From: Neocallimastix lanati (nom. inval.)
Lineage: Eukaryota > Neocallimastigomycota > Neocallimastigomycetes > Neocallimastigales > Neocallimastigaceae
Length of the DNA stretch: 64,000 bases
Assembly (NCBI GenBank): GCA_016946835.1
Contig: JACVTC010000112.1
Coordinates: 550,001-614,000 of the forward strand
Direction of reading: 5' to 3'
Shown: positions 12,170 through 25,009 of the stretch, piece after piece
Layout: the number at the start of each line of letters is the position of its first letter
Position numbering within the stretch: the stretch's first letter is position 1
The notes under the pieces: model-generated
Told to the model about the DNA's origin: nothing
Databases searched by the model: none
Seen by the model: the letters and a program-made list of their open reading frames with translations, nothing else
Position numbers and translations under genes: made by a program

Positions 12170-12868
12170 ATTGTAATTATTTAATAAAATATTTTAAAAC
12201 TTTCTTTCTTTCAAAAAAACATTCGCATAATTAAATAAATAATTCAAAATATTTACTTCATGGAATAATTCAACAATATCGATGTAATACTTTTCATTTC
12301 TGAAGTATTTTTTTAATAACTTGTAGATGCAAGATTCTAAAATAAGAGTATCATTAACAGCAATTAAACCAACATCTTCCTAAAAAAAAAAAAAAAAAAA
12401 AAAAAAAAGTTATTAGTAATAATAATTCATTAAAATATATGTTATTATATTAAATTCAAATACGGAAATTTACATTCTTGTACCAACATGGTTGACCTCT
12501 TCTGGTAATAGATGCATCCATAATATCATCAGAAACAAGGAATAAAGCTTGGAGCCTTATTTATAATAAAATAATATAAATAATTTCAAATCATATATAT
12601 TTAATATCTATTTAACGACATTTTCTATTTATAAAAATTTATAACAATTATTACCATTCAATAGCCCAACCTAAAATGTTAGCTTTCTTAATTTCATCAT
12701 CAGTTAAATCTCTCTTAAGAATGTATTTTAAAGAAGCTAAAACACTTTTACCACGGTTCATTTTTCCTATTATTATTTTTAATTATTGTAAAATTTATAT
12801 ATTAAATTTATTAATTTTTTTTTTATTTATTTCCTTATTTTCTAATTTGAATTTGACAAACAATAAAT

Positions 12869-12902
<34 letters not shown>

Positions 12903-13430
12903 ACCTCCTGGAACATTGTAATTAATACACTAAAACAACAATTGTATCATTAAAATTTTAATATTTCATTCCAATTTTAATTTTTTTTTTTTTTAATTAT
13001 AATTTTTATTTAGATTTTGTTTATAATTTTTTTAATTATGATTTATGATTTTGATTTTGATTTGATTTATCAAAGTAGAAATAATTAAATTTTTTTTTTT
13101 GTTTTTTTTTTTTTTGTTGTTTGTTTGTTTGTTATTGTTGTTTGTTATTGTTGTTGTTGTTTTCGTTTTGGTTTTTGTTTATTATTTTATTTTTTTATCA
13201 TAAAAAAAAAATATTATTTTATATATACAACGAAATGATATATATACAGTTTATTAATTAAAATTTTTATTCACTATATTTTATTTAAAAAATTAAAAAA
13301 TATATATATATATTCAACTTACTCTTTTAATCCAGTCAATACCTTCTTGTGGCATATTTCCATAGGAAGGGAGTTCAGAAATAATTTCATTTCTAATTTC
13401 TTCCCAGAAATCTTCAAATTTAGCTTCCAT
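11146..13430 (-). CDS. ERG20: Farnesyl diphosphate synthase-type prenyltransferase, nine exons
   Basis: Chain-elongating trans-prenyltransferase of cytosolic isoprenoid synthesis, condensing IPP with DMAPP and GPP. Exons, minus strand: 13323-13430, 12905-12929, 12655-12766, 12474-12555, 12257-12379, 11939-12100, 11758-11835, 11507-11641, 11146-11349. All junctions are GT..AG and in phase, giving 342 residues, the usual length. Motifs: [11 protein letters not shown] at about 42-52 (substrate binding), first Asp-rich motif DDIMD (91-95) followed by TRRGQPCWY, second Asp-rich motif DDYLDCYGD (231-239), and C-terminal YKRTK. The residues before the first Asp motif read ALFLVS, so the -5 position is Leu where animal and yeast FPP synthases have Phe or Tyr; -4 is Phe. 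A GGPP-forming variant therefore cannot be excluded. The second exon is only 25 nt. The symbol is by homology to the fungal gene. Confidence 0.9.
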
Positions 13431-14055
13431 CTTTATTATAAATTTATATATTTTATTCTAATTCAAAAAAAATTTAAATTTACTTATAAAATAAATAAAA
13501 AAAAAAAAATCGATATATTTATTTTTTATTATTTATTGTAATGTAATTGATTAATTAATTAATTACTTTGATCAATTAAATTAATAATTTATATCAAAAT
13601 CTCTAAATCTTATTTAACTTATATTGAAAAAAAAATACGTGACTCGAAATTTGTATATTTGTATATTAGTAAATTATCTATATATATAATATTAATTATT
13701 TCTTTAATGTATGAAATTAATGTAGTACTGACGTAATAAAAATTATATTATTTAACATTATTAAATATATAGAAAAAGAGTTATAGTAATTAGGATTTTT
13801 AATAATTAAAATGATTTATATTTAATGATAATATATATATTAAAGAATTATTTATTTTCCTTATATAAAAACAATTATTTTGTTAAATAAATGTTTATTG
13901 TTATTAATATGTTTTATTTATAATATATAATTAAATTTTTGAATTAAAAAATAATTAATATTGTCGATTTCAGTATTAAAAAAACAGTAAATTTGAAAAT
14001 ATGTTCAAAATAAAAGAGTATAATTTAAAAAAAAAAAAAAAAAATAGAATTTTTT
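13431..14055. other. AT-rich upstream flank of the prenyltransferase gene
   Basis: Holds the presumed promoter of the minus-strand prenyltransferase gene. A/T-rich with an A run at 14026-14044; no coding region seen. Confidence 0.6.
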
Positions 14056-14059
14056 TTTC

Positions 14060-14340
14060 TCTTTTAATTTTTGGTGTGTGCTGTCCTTTACAGGAATATT
14101 GAGGTAGTCACAACACTTCCATATAGGCAGAAATGTCCCTGCTGAACAGCCTTTTCTGAGTATTCAGCAATGACGCTCTGACATGCATATTATTGTTGAG
14201 TATTTACTAGTACGATTTTTCTCGGAGTGCTTCTCCAATTCCTAACTTTCATTTGAAGAGAGGCCAATATAACCTAACCTATGAAAATATGTACAAGCTC
14301 CCTACCGGACACATGAAATCATGTACCAAAATACGAATAA
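14060..14340. other. Balanced-composition island without ORF (ncRNA or transposon relic?)
   Basis: About 280 bp with clearly more G+C than its surroundings and no frame longer than a few dozen codons. It contains short hairpins: TGCTGAA...TTCAGCA at about 14127-14167 and ACATGA-AA-TCATGT near 14310. It also contains ATAACCTAACCTAT at about 14269. I do not recognise it as a known snRNA, RNase P RNA or SRP RNA. A small fragment reads SLLNTQKRLFSR on the minus strand, which could be a transposon relic. Function unknown. Confidence 0.4.
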
Positions 14341-14464
14341 TATAATAAATAACAGTATTTGAGCAACTATTTCAGGCCTATAGTTAGGACAGTATCTTGA
14401 CTATATTACTTAGGATATTTAGAATAACATTATATATATAATACAAGAGGAAATACTTGAATGT

Positions 14465-15980
14465 GTTGCATTTCAGAATGTGGCTATTAAATTGAAATTT
14501 AACTTGTAATTTAACGCACCACATTTTTATTTTTTTTTTAAATAAATGTATATAAATAAATAAATAAATAATAACAATATATAGGGTTAATTAAATATTA
14601 TAAAATATTTTATCATTATTTTAACATCTTTAAAATTGAGAAAAGTATATGTGTTTTTTATAATAATCTTTATTTAATTTTTGTATTTATTTAATACATA
14701 AATTTTATTTATTTAATTTTTGTATTTATTTAATACATAAATTTTATTAATTTTAAGAACTCATTTTTTTAAGATAATAAAAATAATTATTTTTTATAGT
14801 AAAAATTACATATTTAATCATGTGATAATTCTATGAATTAATACACATAGATAAATGTTACACAGCATAAAAATATAAGAATAAAATATTAATATAAGAT
14901 AAAAATATAATATTGATAATAATATAAGAATATAAAAATATAATTTTAATAATATAAAAATATAAAATAAAATGTGATTATTTTAACAAATAATAACAAT
15001 ATATAGGGTTAATTAAATATTATAAAATATTTTATCATTATTTTAACATCTTTAAAATTAAATATTATATATTTTATTATTATTTTAATAAATATATTAA
15101 AATATATCTTTAAAATTAAATATTATTATATATTTTATTATTATTTTAACAAAAATATTAAAATATTTTTTTAAAATTAAATATTATTAAATATTATTAT
15201 AAAAATTAAATATTATTAAATATTATTTTAACAAAAATATTAAAATATGTTTTTAAAATTAAGTATTATAAAATATTTTATTATAACACAAATATTGAAG
15301 TATATCTTTAAATATTATTTTATTATTTATTAAAAATTTAAATATTAATATTTATTTATTAATTATAATTTAAGCCACTTTTACATGAACGATTTATTAA
15401 AGTACACTACTTTTCATATAAAGCTAAGTTCCGAAATGCAACACCCCCAAAATGCAGGAGTTGCATTTCGCCAAGTTGAAAATTATTAAATAAATAAATA
15501 AATATTAATTCAAAATAATTTTCTTTGAAATTGTTTTTATTCAATATTAATAGTTGAAATTTGGCGAAATGCCACATTTTTTTAATACGCTACATGCTTT
15601 CAAAAAAATAGGCGAAATGCGACCTAGCGAAATGCCCCACTCCCCAAAATACTTAGGGGACCAGGCATTTCTTAATGTGGCGTATAATATTTTTTAAATA
15701 AAGCTATACATTTTTATAATATTCAATCATAAATAAATATATAAATAATTATTATTTTAAAAGAAATAATAATATAGTTTTACAATTAAATATTATTAAA
15801 TAACTATTTCCAAAGAAATAATAATATATTTTATTAAAAAAGAATTATTAAAAATTATTTTTATAATTGAATATTAATAAATTATATATATAAAAAGAAT
15901 ATTTATTATTTATTTAATTATTATTTATTTGATTATTAAAAAAACAAGACACATACAATATGCGCCACATTGAAAAACAC
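14465..15980. repeat. Degenerate repeat region with scattered GCATTTCGCC / GCGAAATGC words
   Basis: AT-rich DNA in which GC-richer words recur in both orientations. GCATTTC..AATGTGGC occurs at about 14468 and 15664. GCGAAATGC-type words occur at about 15433, 15467, 15564, 15612 and 15627. GTGGC/GCCAC-ATT words occur at about 14516 and 15965. Between 14989 and 15330 there are degenerate direct copies of a unit of about 60 bp (TTATTATTTTAACAAAAATA...), and a perfect repeat of about 70 bp links 14567-14637 with 14989-15059. This may be a decayed DNA transposon or minisatellite; no transposase is visible. Confidence 0.45.
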
Positions 15981-16309
15981 TAGATTACATGTAACCCTAA
16001 CCATCATTTTCCTTAAAAATCTCTTGTGAGGAAAACCCTGGAAAATGGTCATATGCTGTCATAGGCTGGATAGAACAAAAATTATACTCAAATGTTATTA
16101 ATATAATTGATATTTATTTCAAAGTTTTACGTTTATATATTTATATTTTTTTTATTATATAAAGTTTTAATTCAAATACTTCATTTATTAATAATTTAAT
16201 TTGACAACGTGAGACAATAAATATCCAATTGAATTTTTTTTTTTATTTTTTATTTTTTTTTTTTTTTTTAATTAACTATAAATCTATTCAAAAAATAATA
16301 ATAATAAAA

Positions 16310-16345
<36 letters not shown>

Positions 16346-17308
16346 TTATCTATTTATCTATTTATTGATTAAATTTATACATAATATAACATTAAAAAAT
16401 ATATATATATCAAAATAAATAATATTTTTCAAATTTAAATATTTATTAAAATAAAGTTTGCTAAAACAGCAATATTAGACAGAAAACTTCTATATATTTT
16501 AGAAAATATAAATTCATTTTATATTATACTAATTAAATAAATTTATAATTTTTTAAAACAATGCCAACATTTATTTAATTCAATTTTTTTTTATTTATTT
16601 TTATTATTATTATTTTATTATTATTATTTTTATTATTATATTATTATTATTTATCCATCCTTCCTTTATTTGACCTCTTATTTTTTTTTTTTTTTTTTAA
16701 TAAAGTATCATATAAAAATGAAGAAACAGCTTTATTGTATGCCTGTAGTAATAATAATATTAAATTATTAATTATTTTAATAGAGTAAATATCATTGTTA
16801 TTACTAATTAAGAACAAACATCAAAAAAAAAAAAAAAAAAAATATCAAAGTTTCTCAATAAAATATTTATTCATTATTTTTCTTATTTCCCATGTAAATA
16901 CTATTACTTTTTGTAAGACACATTCATGTATGTGATATAAAAGTTATGATATTTTATTTTGAATTTTGAAATAATTGATTCTTTCTACCTCATATATTAG
17001 CTTTAATCATATGAATATCTATGATTTCTTCATTTTTTCATTCTTTTTAAATAACCTAAAGATGAATTTTTAGTATTATTTAATATTATTTATTATTATT
17101 ACTTATTATTTATTATTTATCATTAATAATTTATTATTAATTTTTGATATTCATCATTTATTTGTTTTTATTTATTTTTTTATTTAATATAAAACTTTAT
17201 TATATAAAATAAAATAATATTTTTTTATATACCAAAATTCTAAATACTTTGTTATAATAAAATATTTCCTAATGAAAAAAACTAAATTATTTAATGATTC
17301 TTTACACT

Positions 17309-17335
<27 letters not shown>
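15981..17335. other. AT-rich intergenic DNA with a possible ankyrin-repeat relic
   Basis: Short tracts at 15985-16075 have higher GC, including an ATTTTCC/GGAAAAT hairpin and TAACCCTAACC. At 16699-16785 (+) a stop-bounded peptide KNEETALLYACSNNNIKLLI resembles half of an ankyrin repeat, but it is too short to call a gene. The rest is A/T-rich with T runs. Confidence 0.4.
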
Positions 17336-17339
<4 letters not shown>

Positions 17340-17553
17340 GTATGACAGATATTGTGTTACTATAATTATTGTAATGGAAATAATGAAATGTATAACCAAA
17401 AAAATCTTATTATTAATCTTTAATTTATATATATATTATTAATAATATTCATTATTTTTTTTTTTAAAAAAAAAAACAACAAATAATATTAATTTTTTTT
17501 TTGGTTATACATTTTATTATTTATTATTTTCATTATAATTGCCATACAAAAAA
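17340..17553. repeat. Imperfect inverted repeat (MITE-like)
   Basis: The left arm, beginning GTATGACAG... and containing AAATGTATAACCAAAAAAA, is matched in reverse by the right arm, containing TTTTTTTTGGTTATACATTT and ending in TTGCCATAC. Each arm is about 70-75 bp around an AT-rich centre. The whole could fold into one long hairpin, as small non-autonomous DNA transposons do. No coding sequence. Confidence 0.55.
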
Positions 17554-17965
17554 TTATTAAAACTGTCAATATTAAAATTTATTATTTTATAATAAAGTTA
17601 AGTATTTAGATCATTTATTATTATTACTATTGAACTATTAATCATTATTAACTGTTTATTATTTAATTATTAATAATTATTTATTAATAATTATTTATTA
17701 ATAATTTTTATTATTAATATTTATTATTAATATAAATAATATTAAATAATATTAATATTTAATTTTACTTAATATATGTAATATTATTTAAATTTCCATA
17801 ATATTTAGTAAATAAAAATTTTCACAACATAAAAATAGTATTAAAAAAATTAAAAATTTATTAATTACTAATATTAATTTAATTTGTGTATAAATTTAAT
17901 AGGGAAATTATAGGTTAAACAGTTTTATATAATGAAATAATAATTATAAAAATAATAATAATAGA

Positions 17966-18071
<106 letters not shown>

Positions 18072-19326
18072 GAAATAATAAAAATAATAAATAAATAAAT
18101 AATTGTAAATAATAATAATAAATAAATAATTATTTTTTTCATTAAATTTCAAAAAAATTTGATACTAATTTACAGCCACATAAATAAACTATTACAAGTA
18201 TAAAAATATATTTAATAAAATAGAAATTATGCCATATGAAAACAAAGCCACATACCTACAATTCCCCAACAAGAGTAGTGAATATGTAGTACAAAAATTA
18301 CATGTTATTTTAATATTAATTATTATTATTGTTTATAGAAATTTGATAAATGGCCAAGAAAGACAATATTAATTAAAGTTTAAAAAATTTTAATTTTCAA
18401 CCTAAAATAAAAAAAAAATTAAATTTTATCATTACAGTTTTTTCTTATAATATGAAATATATTAAGAAACTAATATTTTTCTTAGATTAATATAAAAACT
18501 TAACATATTAATATATTTTTATTACTATTGCTGATATTAATATATTAATATTATTTAATCTAACAATAATATGAATTTTTAATAATTAATAAAGTACAAA
18601 TATAAAACTATTAATATTACATTCTTATGAATAAATATCCAATAATATATAATAAAAATTTCCTATAAAAGAAATGACATATTTAATTTAAAAATTGAAA
18701 TAATTCACTGTATAATAATATATAATAAGCTTTAATTGAAATTGAATCCAATTATATATATAGAATAAAAAATCAAACATGAAATTTTAATATTACATGT
18801 AATTATTAAAACTTTTTTTTTTTTTGTATATTAATGTAATAGAAAATAAAATAATTAATTTTATTATTATTATTTTTTTTAATTTTAATAGAATATAAAA
18901 TAAAAGTTTATATATAAGTACTTTAAAAAAAAAAAAAAAAAACGAATAATAAAAATAAGTGAATAAATAATAATAATTTAAATAAATTATTATTTAAATA
19001 TAAAGATTGTTTATTTTTATTTTATTTTATTTTATTTTATTTTATTTTTTATCACTTTTGATTTACTGTAATAATAGAATAATAAGTATTAAATAAATAA
19101 TTAAATAGTATTATATAATAAAATAAAATATAATAGGAATATTAAAAAATTATAAAAAAAAAAAAAAAATAGATATTTCCTTATATAAATTTTTTAAGTT
19201 TAAAAAAAATTTTTTTACTGCCATTGAAACATTTAATATATAGAAAATTTTATACATTCTATTAAAATTTAATATACAATAATTAATAATTTATAATACA
19301 AAAACTATATAAATTTTAAAAAAGTT

Positions 19327-19428
19327 TTATACCTTTTCTGTTTCTTTTTTTTTATTTTTTTATTTTTATAAAATATCTTATACCTTTTCTGTTTCTTTTT
19401 TTTTATTTTTTTATTTTTATAAAATATC
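19327..19428. repeat. Tandem duplication of a 51-bp unit
   Basis: TTATACCTTTTCTGTTTC starts at 19327 and again at 19378, followed in both by the same T/A-rich stretch ending AAAATATC. A simple recent duplication in non-coding DNA. Confidence 0.9.
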
Positions 19429-19932
19429 GTATAATAAAAATAAAAATATTAGTTTAAAATAAGATAAATATAAATAAATAAATAAAATAATAAGTAGAAA
19501 AAAAGTAATATAAAAATATTGAAGAAATAATGTTTTGAAAATAAATGTTAATGAAGAAAAAATATTAATTTTATAATATACAAATAAATTATAAAACAAT
19601 TGTGAATAGTGTTTATTCACTATTTAATTTAGCTTTATTAGTAAATTGAAAATAATAATAAAAAAAAAAAGGGAAAAAATATAGTAAAGTCTATTTTACA
19701 AACTTAAATAAACGAATATATCATTTTTGAAAAGTTCAGAAATATCTTTTTAAAAACATTAATAATTTATCTTCAAATATCAAGAAATTATATCATAAAT
19801 CATATTATTTTTTTTAAAAAAATAAAAAAGAATAAGAATAAAATCAATTCAATTAGTTATACATATATATATATTTTTTTTATTTTCTTCGATCCTACTT
19901 TATTTTCCAAAAGCAAAATAATTTTAAATAAA

Positions 19933-20846
19933 ATGAAAAGAACAATATCAAAAAGAGAATCAATGTTGCCAAATGATTATATTTATCCAGATTTCAAAAA
20001 ATGTCAAATAATATTATTTTTTTTGGCGTTCTTAGAATATGTAAATTTTCCAATTATTTAATAAATAAATAAAAATAAAAAAGAAAAAAGAAAAATAAAT
20101 TTATAAAAAATAAATATATGTTATTATTAAATATTTTTAATTGTTTACTTATATTCTTTTCAATGTAATATATAGTTGAATATTTTAGTATTGACATTTT
20201 GCAATGTAAATTTAAAGTTAGATATTACCACTCGTAAACTTTTTATTATCTTCACTTTTGAATTTTTTGGTTTAATATTTGTAGTACTTGCACTTAAATT
20301 TTTAAATAAGGTATATTAACAAAATTTGTATTTTTTATTATGAACTATTTAATTTTTTATTAATATATATATATAAATTATTATTATTATTATTTTTTTA
20401 TTATATCAATTTCTTATATAAAGAAAAAGTGGCGAAATGGTAAAAAAGTTATTATGTTTTTCGCTTTCTTACTTACACATTTAGGTAAAATTAAAATTAT
20501 TTTGAAAAAAAAAATTATAAAATACTAATAATAAATATGATTTATAATTATGATAAAATTTAAATTTCTTTTGTTAATAAAAAAATTTTATTAATTTATT
20601 TATTCGCCATTATACTATAAAAATAAAAATTATATAGTATTTTATGTAATTTCTACTGTTTTATCATGTGTTTTTATATGGAATGCTTTTAACAGAAAGA
20701 AAAAGGTCAACCCTATTTCAAGTTTTAGTATTATATTTTACACCGTATGTTCTGGTTTAATTCTTTTAGGACAAATAATATACTTTATAATATTATCTAT
20801 TTATACAAAGAACACATGGCGTTCGGGTGACGAAAGTCTTGTTTAA
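19933..20846 (+). CDS. Small multi-spanning membrane protein of unknown family, four exons
   Basis: No single frame is long, but four plus-strand exons join in phase through GT..AG introns with the AT-only composition seen in the other genes. They are 19933-20040 (36 codons, donor GTAAAT), 20176-20310 (acceptor ATATAG, 45 codons, donor GTATAT), 20424-20484 (acceptor ATAAAG, 61 nt, donor GTAAAA) and 20638-20846 (acceptor TATATAG, ends TAA). The product is 170 residues: a charged start (MKRTISKRESMLPNDYIYPD), then about four or five hydrophobic segments such as CQIILFFLAFLEY, LFIIFTFEFFGLIFVVLAL, MFFAFLLTHLVFYVISTVL and IIFYTVCSGLILLGQIIYFI. Basic loops lie between them (KFLNKKKWRNGKK, NRKKKVN), and the polar tail is TWRSGDESLV. 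No motif I recognise. Exons are visibly richer in G+C than the introns. The prediction rests on splice signals and phase only. Confidence 0.7.
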
Positions 20847-21780
20847 GATCAATAATCAAAGAAATAAGAAAAATAACAGATAAAAAAAAAAAAGGAAATT
20901 GAAATATGAAACTAAACTATATATAAAACCAATCATTCATTATATATAATGAAATAAAAAGGAAATTAATATATTAAAATAAAAAAAAAAAAAAAAAAAA
21001 AAAAGAAAAAAGAAAAAAGATTAAAGATATTATTTGAGCAATAAAAATTATAAAGTAATTTTTTACTCCTTTTTTTTATTATAATATATTAGTTATTGTT
21101 ATAATTCCATATTTCTTTAATCAGTTGAAATATAAATAAATATATATATTCAAATTTATATATATTTAATTAAGAAATCAATTATAAATAAGTATAAATA
21201 ATAAACAATATTTTATCTATAAAGCAATAAACATGGAGATATGTGAAGGTCAATAAAAAAAGAAGAAAATATATATACAAGAATAATATATATATATATA
21301 TTTAGATAATTTTATATATAAATCTTTTTGTTTTATATTTAGAACTGTATTTAAATATATAATTTTATTTTATTATTATATATATGTATATATATATATA
21401 TATATTTTATTTTTTTTATTTTTATTTATTATTTTTTTTTTTTAAGTAGTATAATTTTTAATTTTGCAATTTTTTTCCTTAAATATTTGGATTCTATAAA
21501 AATATATATATGTAATATAAATAAAAATAAAACAAAAACAAAATCAAAAAATCAAAAAATCAAAACAAAAACATAACAAAACAAATCGAAAAATAAAATA
21601 AAATAAAATAAAATAAAATAAAATAAAATAAAATAAAATAAAATAAAATAAAATAAAATAAAATAAAATAAAATAAAATAAAATAAAATAAAATAAAATA
21701 AAAATAAAAAAAGTATATATATGAAATGTTAAATTAAGGTATAAATAGTTAATAAAAATTGCAATATAAAATATAAATAA

Positions 21781-21812
<32 letters not shown>

Positions 21813-22168
21813 CGAAATTATAATATTATGTATATTTATTTTATTTAAATTAATCTATAATTTTAATAATAATAATATTATTGTTAACCATAGAAATTTA
21901 TATATTATAAAACAAAACTATTTACTTTTTATTTTTAAATTTTATTATTTATATAAATTTTATAATTTTAATTTAATGTTTATAATATTATATAAAAAAT
22001 TATATTAATATATATATTTATTTATTACTACTATGTATTAATTTTAATATTACATTACTTTATATTTATTTTTTCTTAATCATTCATAATTTTTAATTTT
22101 TATTATTTATTAATTTTAATAAAAGTACAAATTAAATAAAAATTATTATTAAATAAAAAATAAAATAA

Positions 22169-22206
<38 letters not shown>

Positions 22207-22911
22207 GAAAGAAATTCTAAAATTCCAAAATTAAATAATAATCAAATTATTTAATACTATAAAAAAAAAAAAAAAGACATTATAAAATATATTAAAATAT
22301 TGATCTAAATAAATAATACTAAATATATTCTCTAATATATGAATGAAACATTTTTATAAATTTAACTTTGAAAATTTTTTTTATTAATGAAGCTTAAAAA
22401 TTAGTAAAAAGAAAATGTCAATATTAGGAAGAAAAAAAAAAAAAAAAAAAAGAAAGCAATAAAAATATAAATTTAATAAAATAAAATGAATATATTGTTA
22501 TATATAAAATATATATTATTATTATATATATATTTCTAATAATATTTTTCAAGATACTTGTTTTGTTTTGTCATATATTATTCCATTTTTTTAATAAATA
22601 TTAATAAATTTAATTTATTATTAGTCCAAAAAAAAAAAAAAAAAAAAGAAGTGTCATGTATTCATGCATATAATTAATAGAATAGATTTAAAATAAACCA
22701 TAGTAATAATTCACGTAAATTATTTAAAAAATAATAGTTAAAAAATAAAATATTTAAAAAAAATATAAAAAAAAATATAAAAAAAAAATATTCAGTATTT
22801 CTATAACAAGATACTTTTAAATTTTAGTTAAATATAAAAATCATTTTTAATTTTTAAAAATTTTATTATAAAAAATATTTCATATGATGTAAATTATACA
22901 CGTTCAAATTT

Positions 22912-22942
<31 letters not shown>

Positions 22943-23831
22943 GTTTTTTAATAGTATGAAATTTTAATTAAATAATTTATTTATAAATTGTAAATTATAG
23001 TTTATAAATATATTAATAAATTAATTTTATATAATATATTTATGTTGCGGTATTAAATCCCTTATTAATTAAAATATACAAAATGATTCATATAATTAGA
23101 TATATATTTTTTACTAAAAAAGGAAAATTTATAGGTTTAATATATTTTTTTTGGATATTTAAAACTTTTAATTATATTAAAAGTTATATTGTTGAAATGT
23201 TTAAAACTATTAAATAAATAAATAAATGATTAACTTTAATCATTATAATAATTATAAATAATAATATAGTTAGAATTTATTATTTAGATAAAAAAAAAAA
23301 AAAGTTTATCATACTGAAATCTCAAATTCTTTTTTCAATATTCAATAAATAATTTATTTATTTTTATTTTATTTTATTTTATTTTATTTTATTTTATTTT
23401 TATTAATACTTTACTCTTTTATATTACTTCACTACTTAATTTTATTTTATTTTATTTTTTATTATTTTTTTTGTATACTTCATATATATATTTAGCCTTT
23501 CAATTAAAGACTAAAAATAATATTTTATAATAGAATTTTGTACACTATATTACATAATATTCAATTTATATATATATATATATATTAATATTTAAAAAAA
23601 TTAATGTTTGAAAAATGGTTTAAAAAATATCTTTATTATCGACTTTTTTCATGAACTGTTAAATTATTACGTAAGGCTTATAACAAGTACATTAACATAT
23701 ATTTTTATGATGATATAAAACAAGTATGTATAGCAACATATTTGTATATTTAATACCAATAAGGTATCACCTTTATTTTTTTTATAAATATGACCCACAC
23801 ATACGAGAAGTAATCATCTAGAATTGTTATA

Positions 23832-23865
<34 letters not shown>

Positions 23866-23935
23866 GGTATTAATATATAAATTTCATTATGTTTATCTTC
23901 ATTATAATCAGTATTAAAAATTTTTTATTAAATAT
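20847..23935. other. AT-rich intergenic DNA
   Basis: A/T runs, AT dinucleotides and pentamer arrays; no gene seen. A stretch at 23640-23830 has slightly higher GC and adjoins the copia remnants, so it might be part of a decayed LTR, but I found no second copy. Confidence 0.6.
21590..21703. repeat. (AAAAT)n microsatellite
   Basis: Perfect pentanucleotide array of about 22 units. Same pentamer and orientation as the large satellite at 28.8-35.0 kb, but without the conserved block. Confidence 0.95.
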
Positions 23936-23939
23936 TGAG

Positions 23940-25000
23940 TTATAATTCATTTCTTCTTTAGAAATCTTGGCTTTACTTTCTTTGGCATTATTTCTTTGAA
24001 AGACCTTATGTTTTCTTCTTTTATTATATTTGCTTTTTCTTTTGTAATTATCGTTTTTTTCTTTTGTTTATAGATTGGTGACCAATAGTTATAATCATGT
24101 GTAATGATCCACATTTGCCACAGTTATAACATTATGTTATTTAATTTTATTTTAGATTTTTTTGATTTCCCCAACATTATTTGTCATTATCTTATTTTGA
24201 TATTCTCTCATCTTCTTCATGAATTTTAATATTGGAACAGTTTTCTTTAGGTATTATGTACATTTGGTTCACTTAACTTGGAAGGTGACTAAACAAATTT
24301 TTTATATAATTTCCTGAGGTAGTGAATTGTACAAGTAATTATACTTAGCCTCTTTTCATTAACTTTGTCATTTAATTTTTTTGAATTTATTAAAAGTATT
24401 ATTCATACTGGATAAAAATATTTTAATATCTTCTCCCTTATTGAATCCCATCTGACTCAAATCCTTTTTACGTTTAAGTTTTCTTTGTTCCTTGCTTAGT
24501 TCATAAGTTTCTTTTAATAGATTTCTAATTTGATATACCGTATTTATTTAAAACCTATTTTTCTTTTAGCATTATCATCGAGGTTCATACTAATGTAAAT
24601 ATGTAAATATATGGCTTTGCTATCATCTTTTATTATACTGTTTTTAATTTCTTTTACATAATAATAATTAGTTAGTGCTCTGATCCTTTTTACATTTAAG
24701 GTCATAGACCTCTGACTCATTGGTTATTATTTTCACATTTTGTTAACAGTGTTTTTATTTAAATTTTCAACTGTTTTAAATCTATCTTATTATTTGATGA
24801 AATATAAATGTTACTATTATTATTATTATTTACATTAATTATATTTATATTATTAGTATTATTTGTATTATTAATATTAGATGAATTTATATTAGTATTG
24901 TTCATATCATATTTTTAATTATTATTTAAAAAATTATTACTGTCATTATCAGTGAAATGATTAATATTAACATCTTCCATAAAATATCTTCATTTATCAT
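23940..25000 (-). pseudogene. Ty1/copia Gag remnant (element A)
   Basis: Decayed minus-strand capsid gene of a copia retrotransposon. It starts near 24,980 with MEDVNINHFTDND and an Asn-rich stretch. A middle region in several frames follows, with IKDDSKAIYLHIYISMNLDD and then KETYELSKEQRKLKRKKDLS, features of copia Gag. It ends with a CCHC zinc-knuckle relic, YNCGKCGS...H, near 24,110. Many stops and frameshifts. No protease or RT follows, so the element is truncated. Confidence 0.6.
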
Positions 25001-25009
25001 ATATATATT

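Noticed and set aside
15985-16010. Interstitial telomere (TAACCCTAACC)
   Set aside because: Only two repeats; too short, and CCCTAA words also occur in the family-B retroelement.
20424-20440. GTGGCGAAATGG as another copy of the GCGAAATGC repeat word
   Set aside because: It lies in an exon with preserved frame (KKWRNGKK), so coding explains it.
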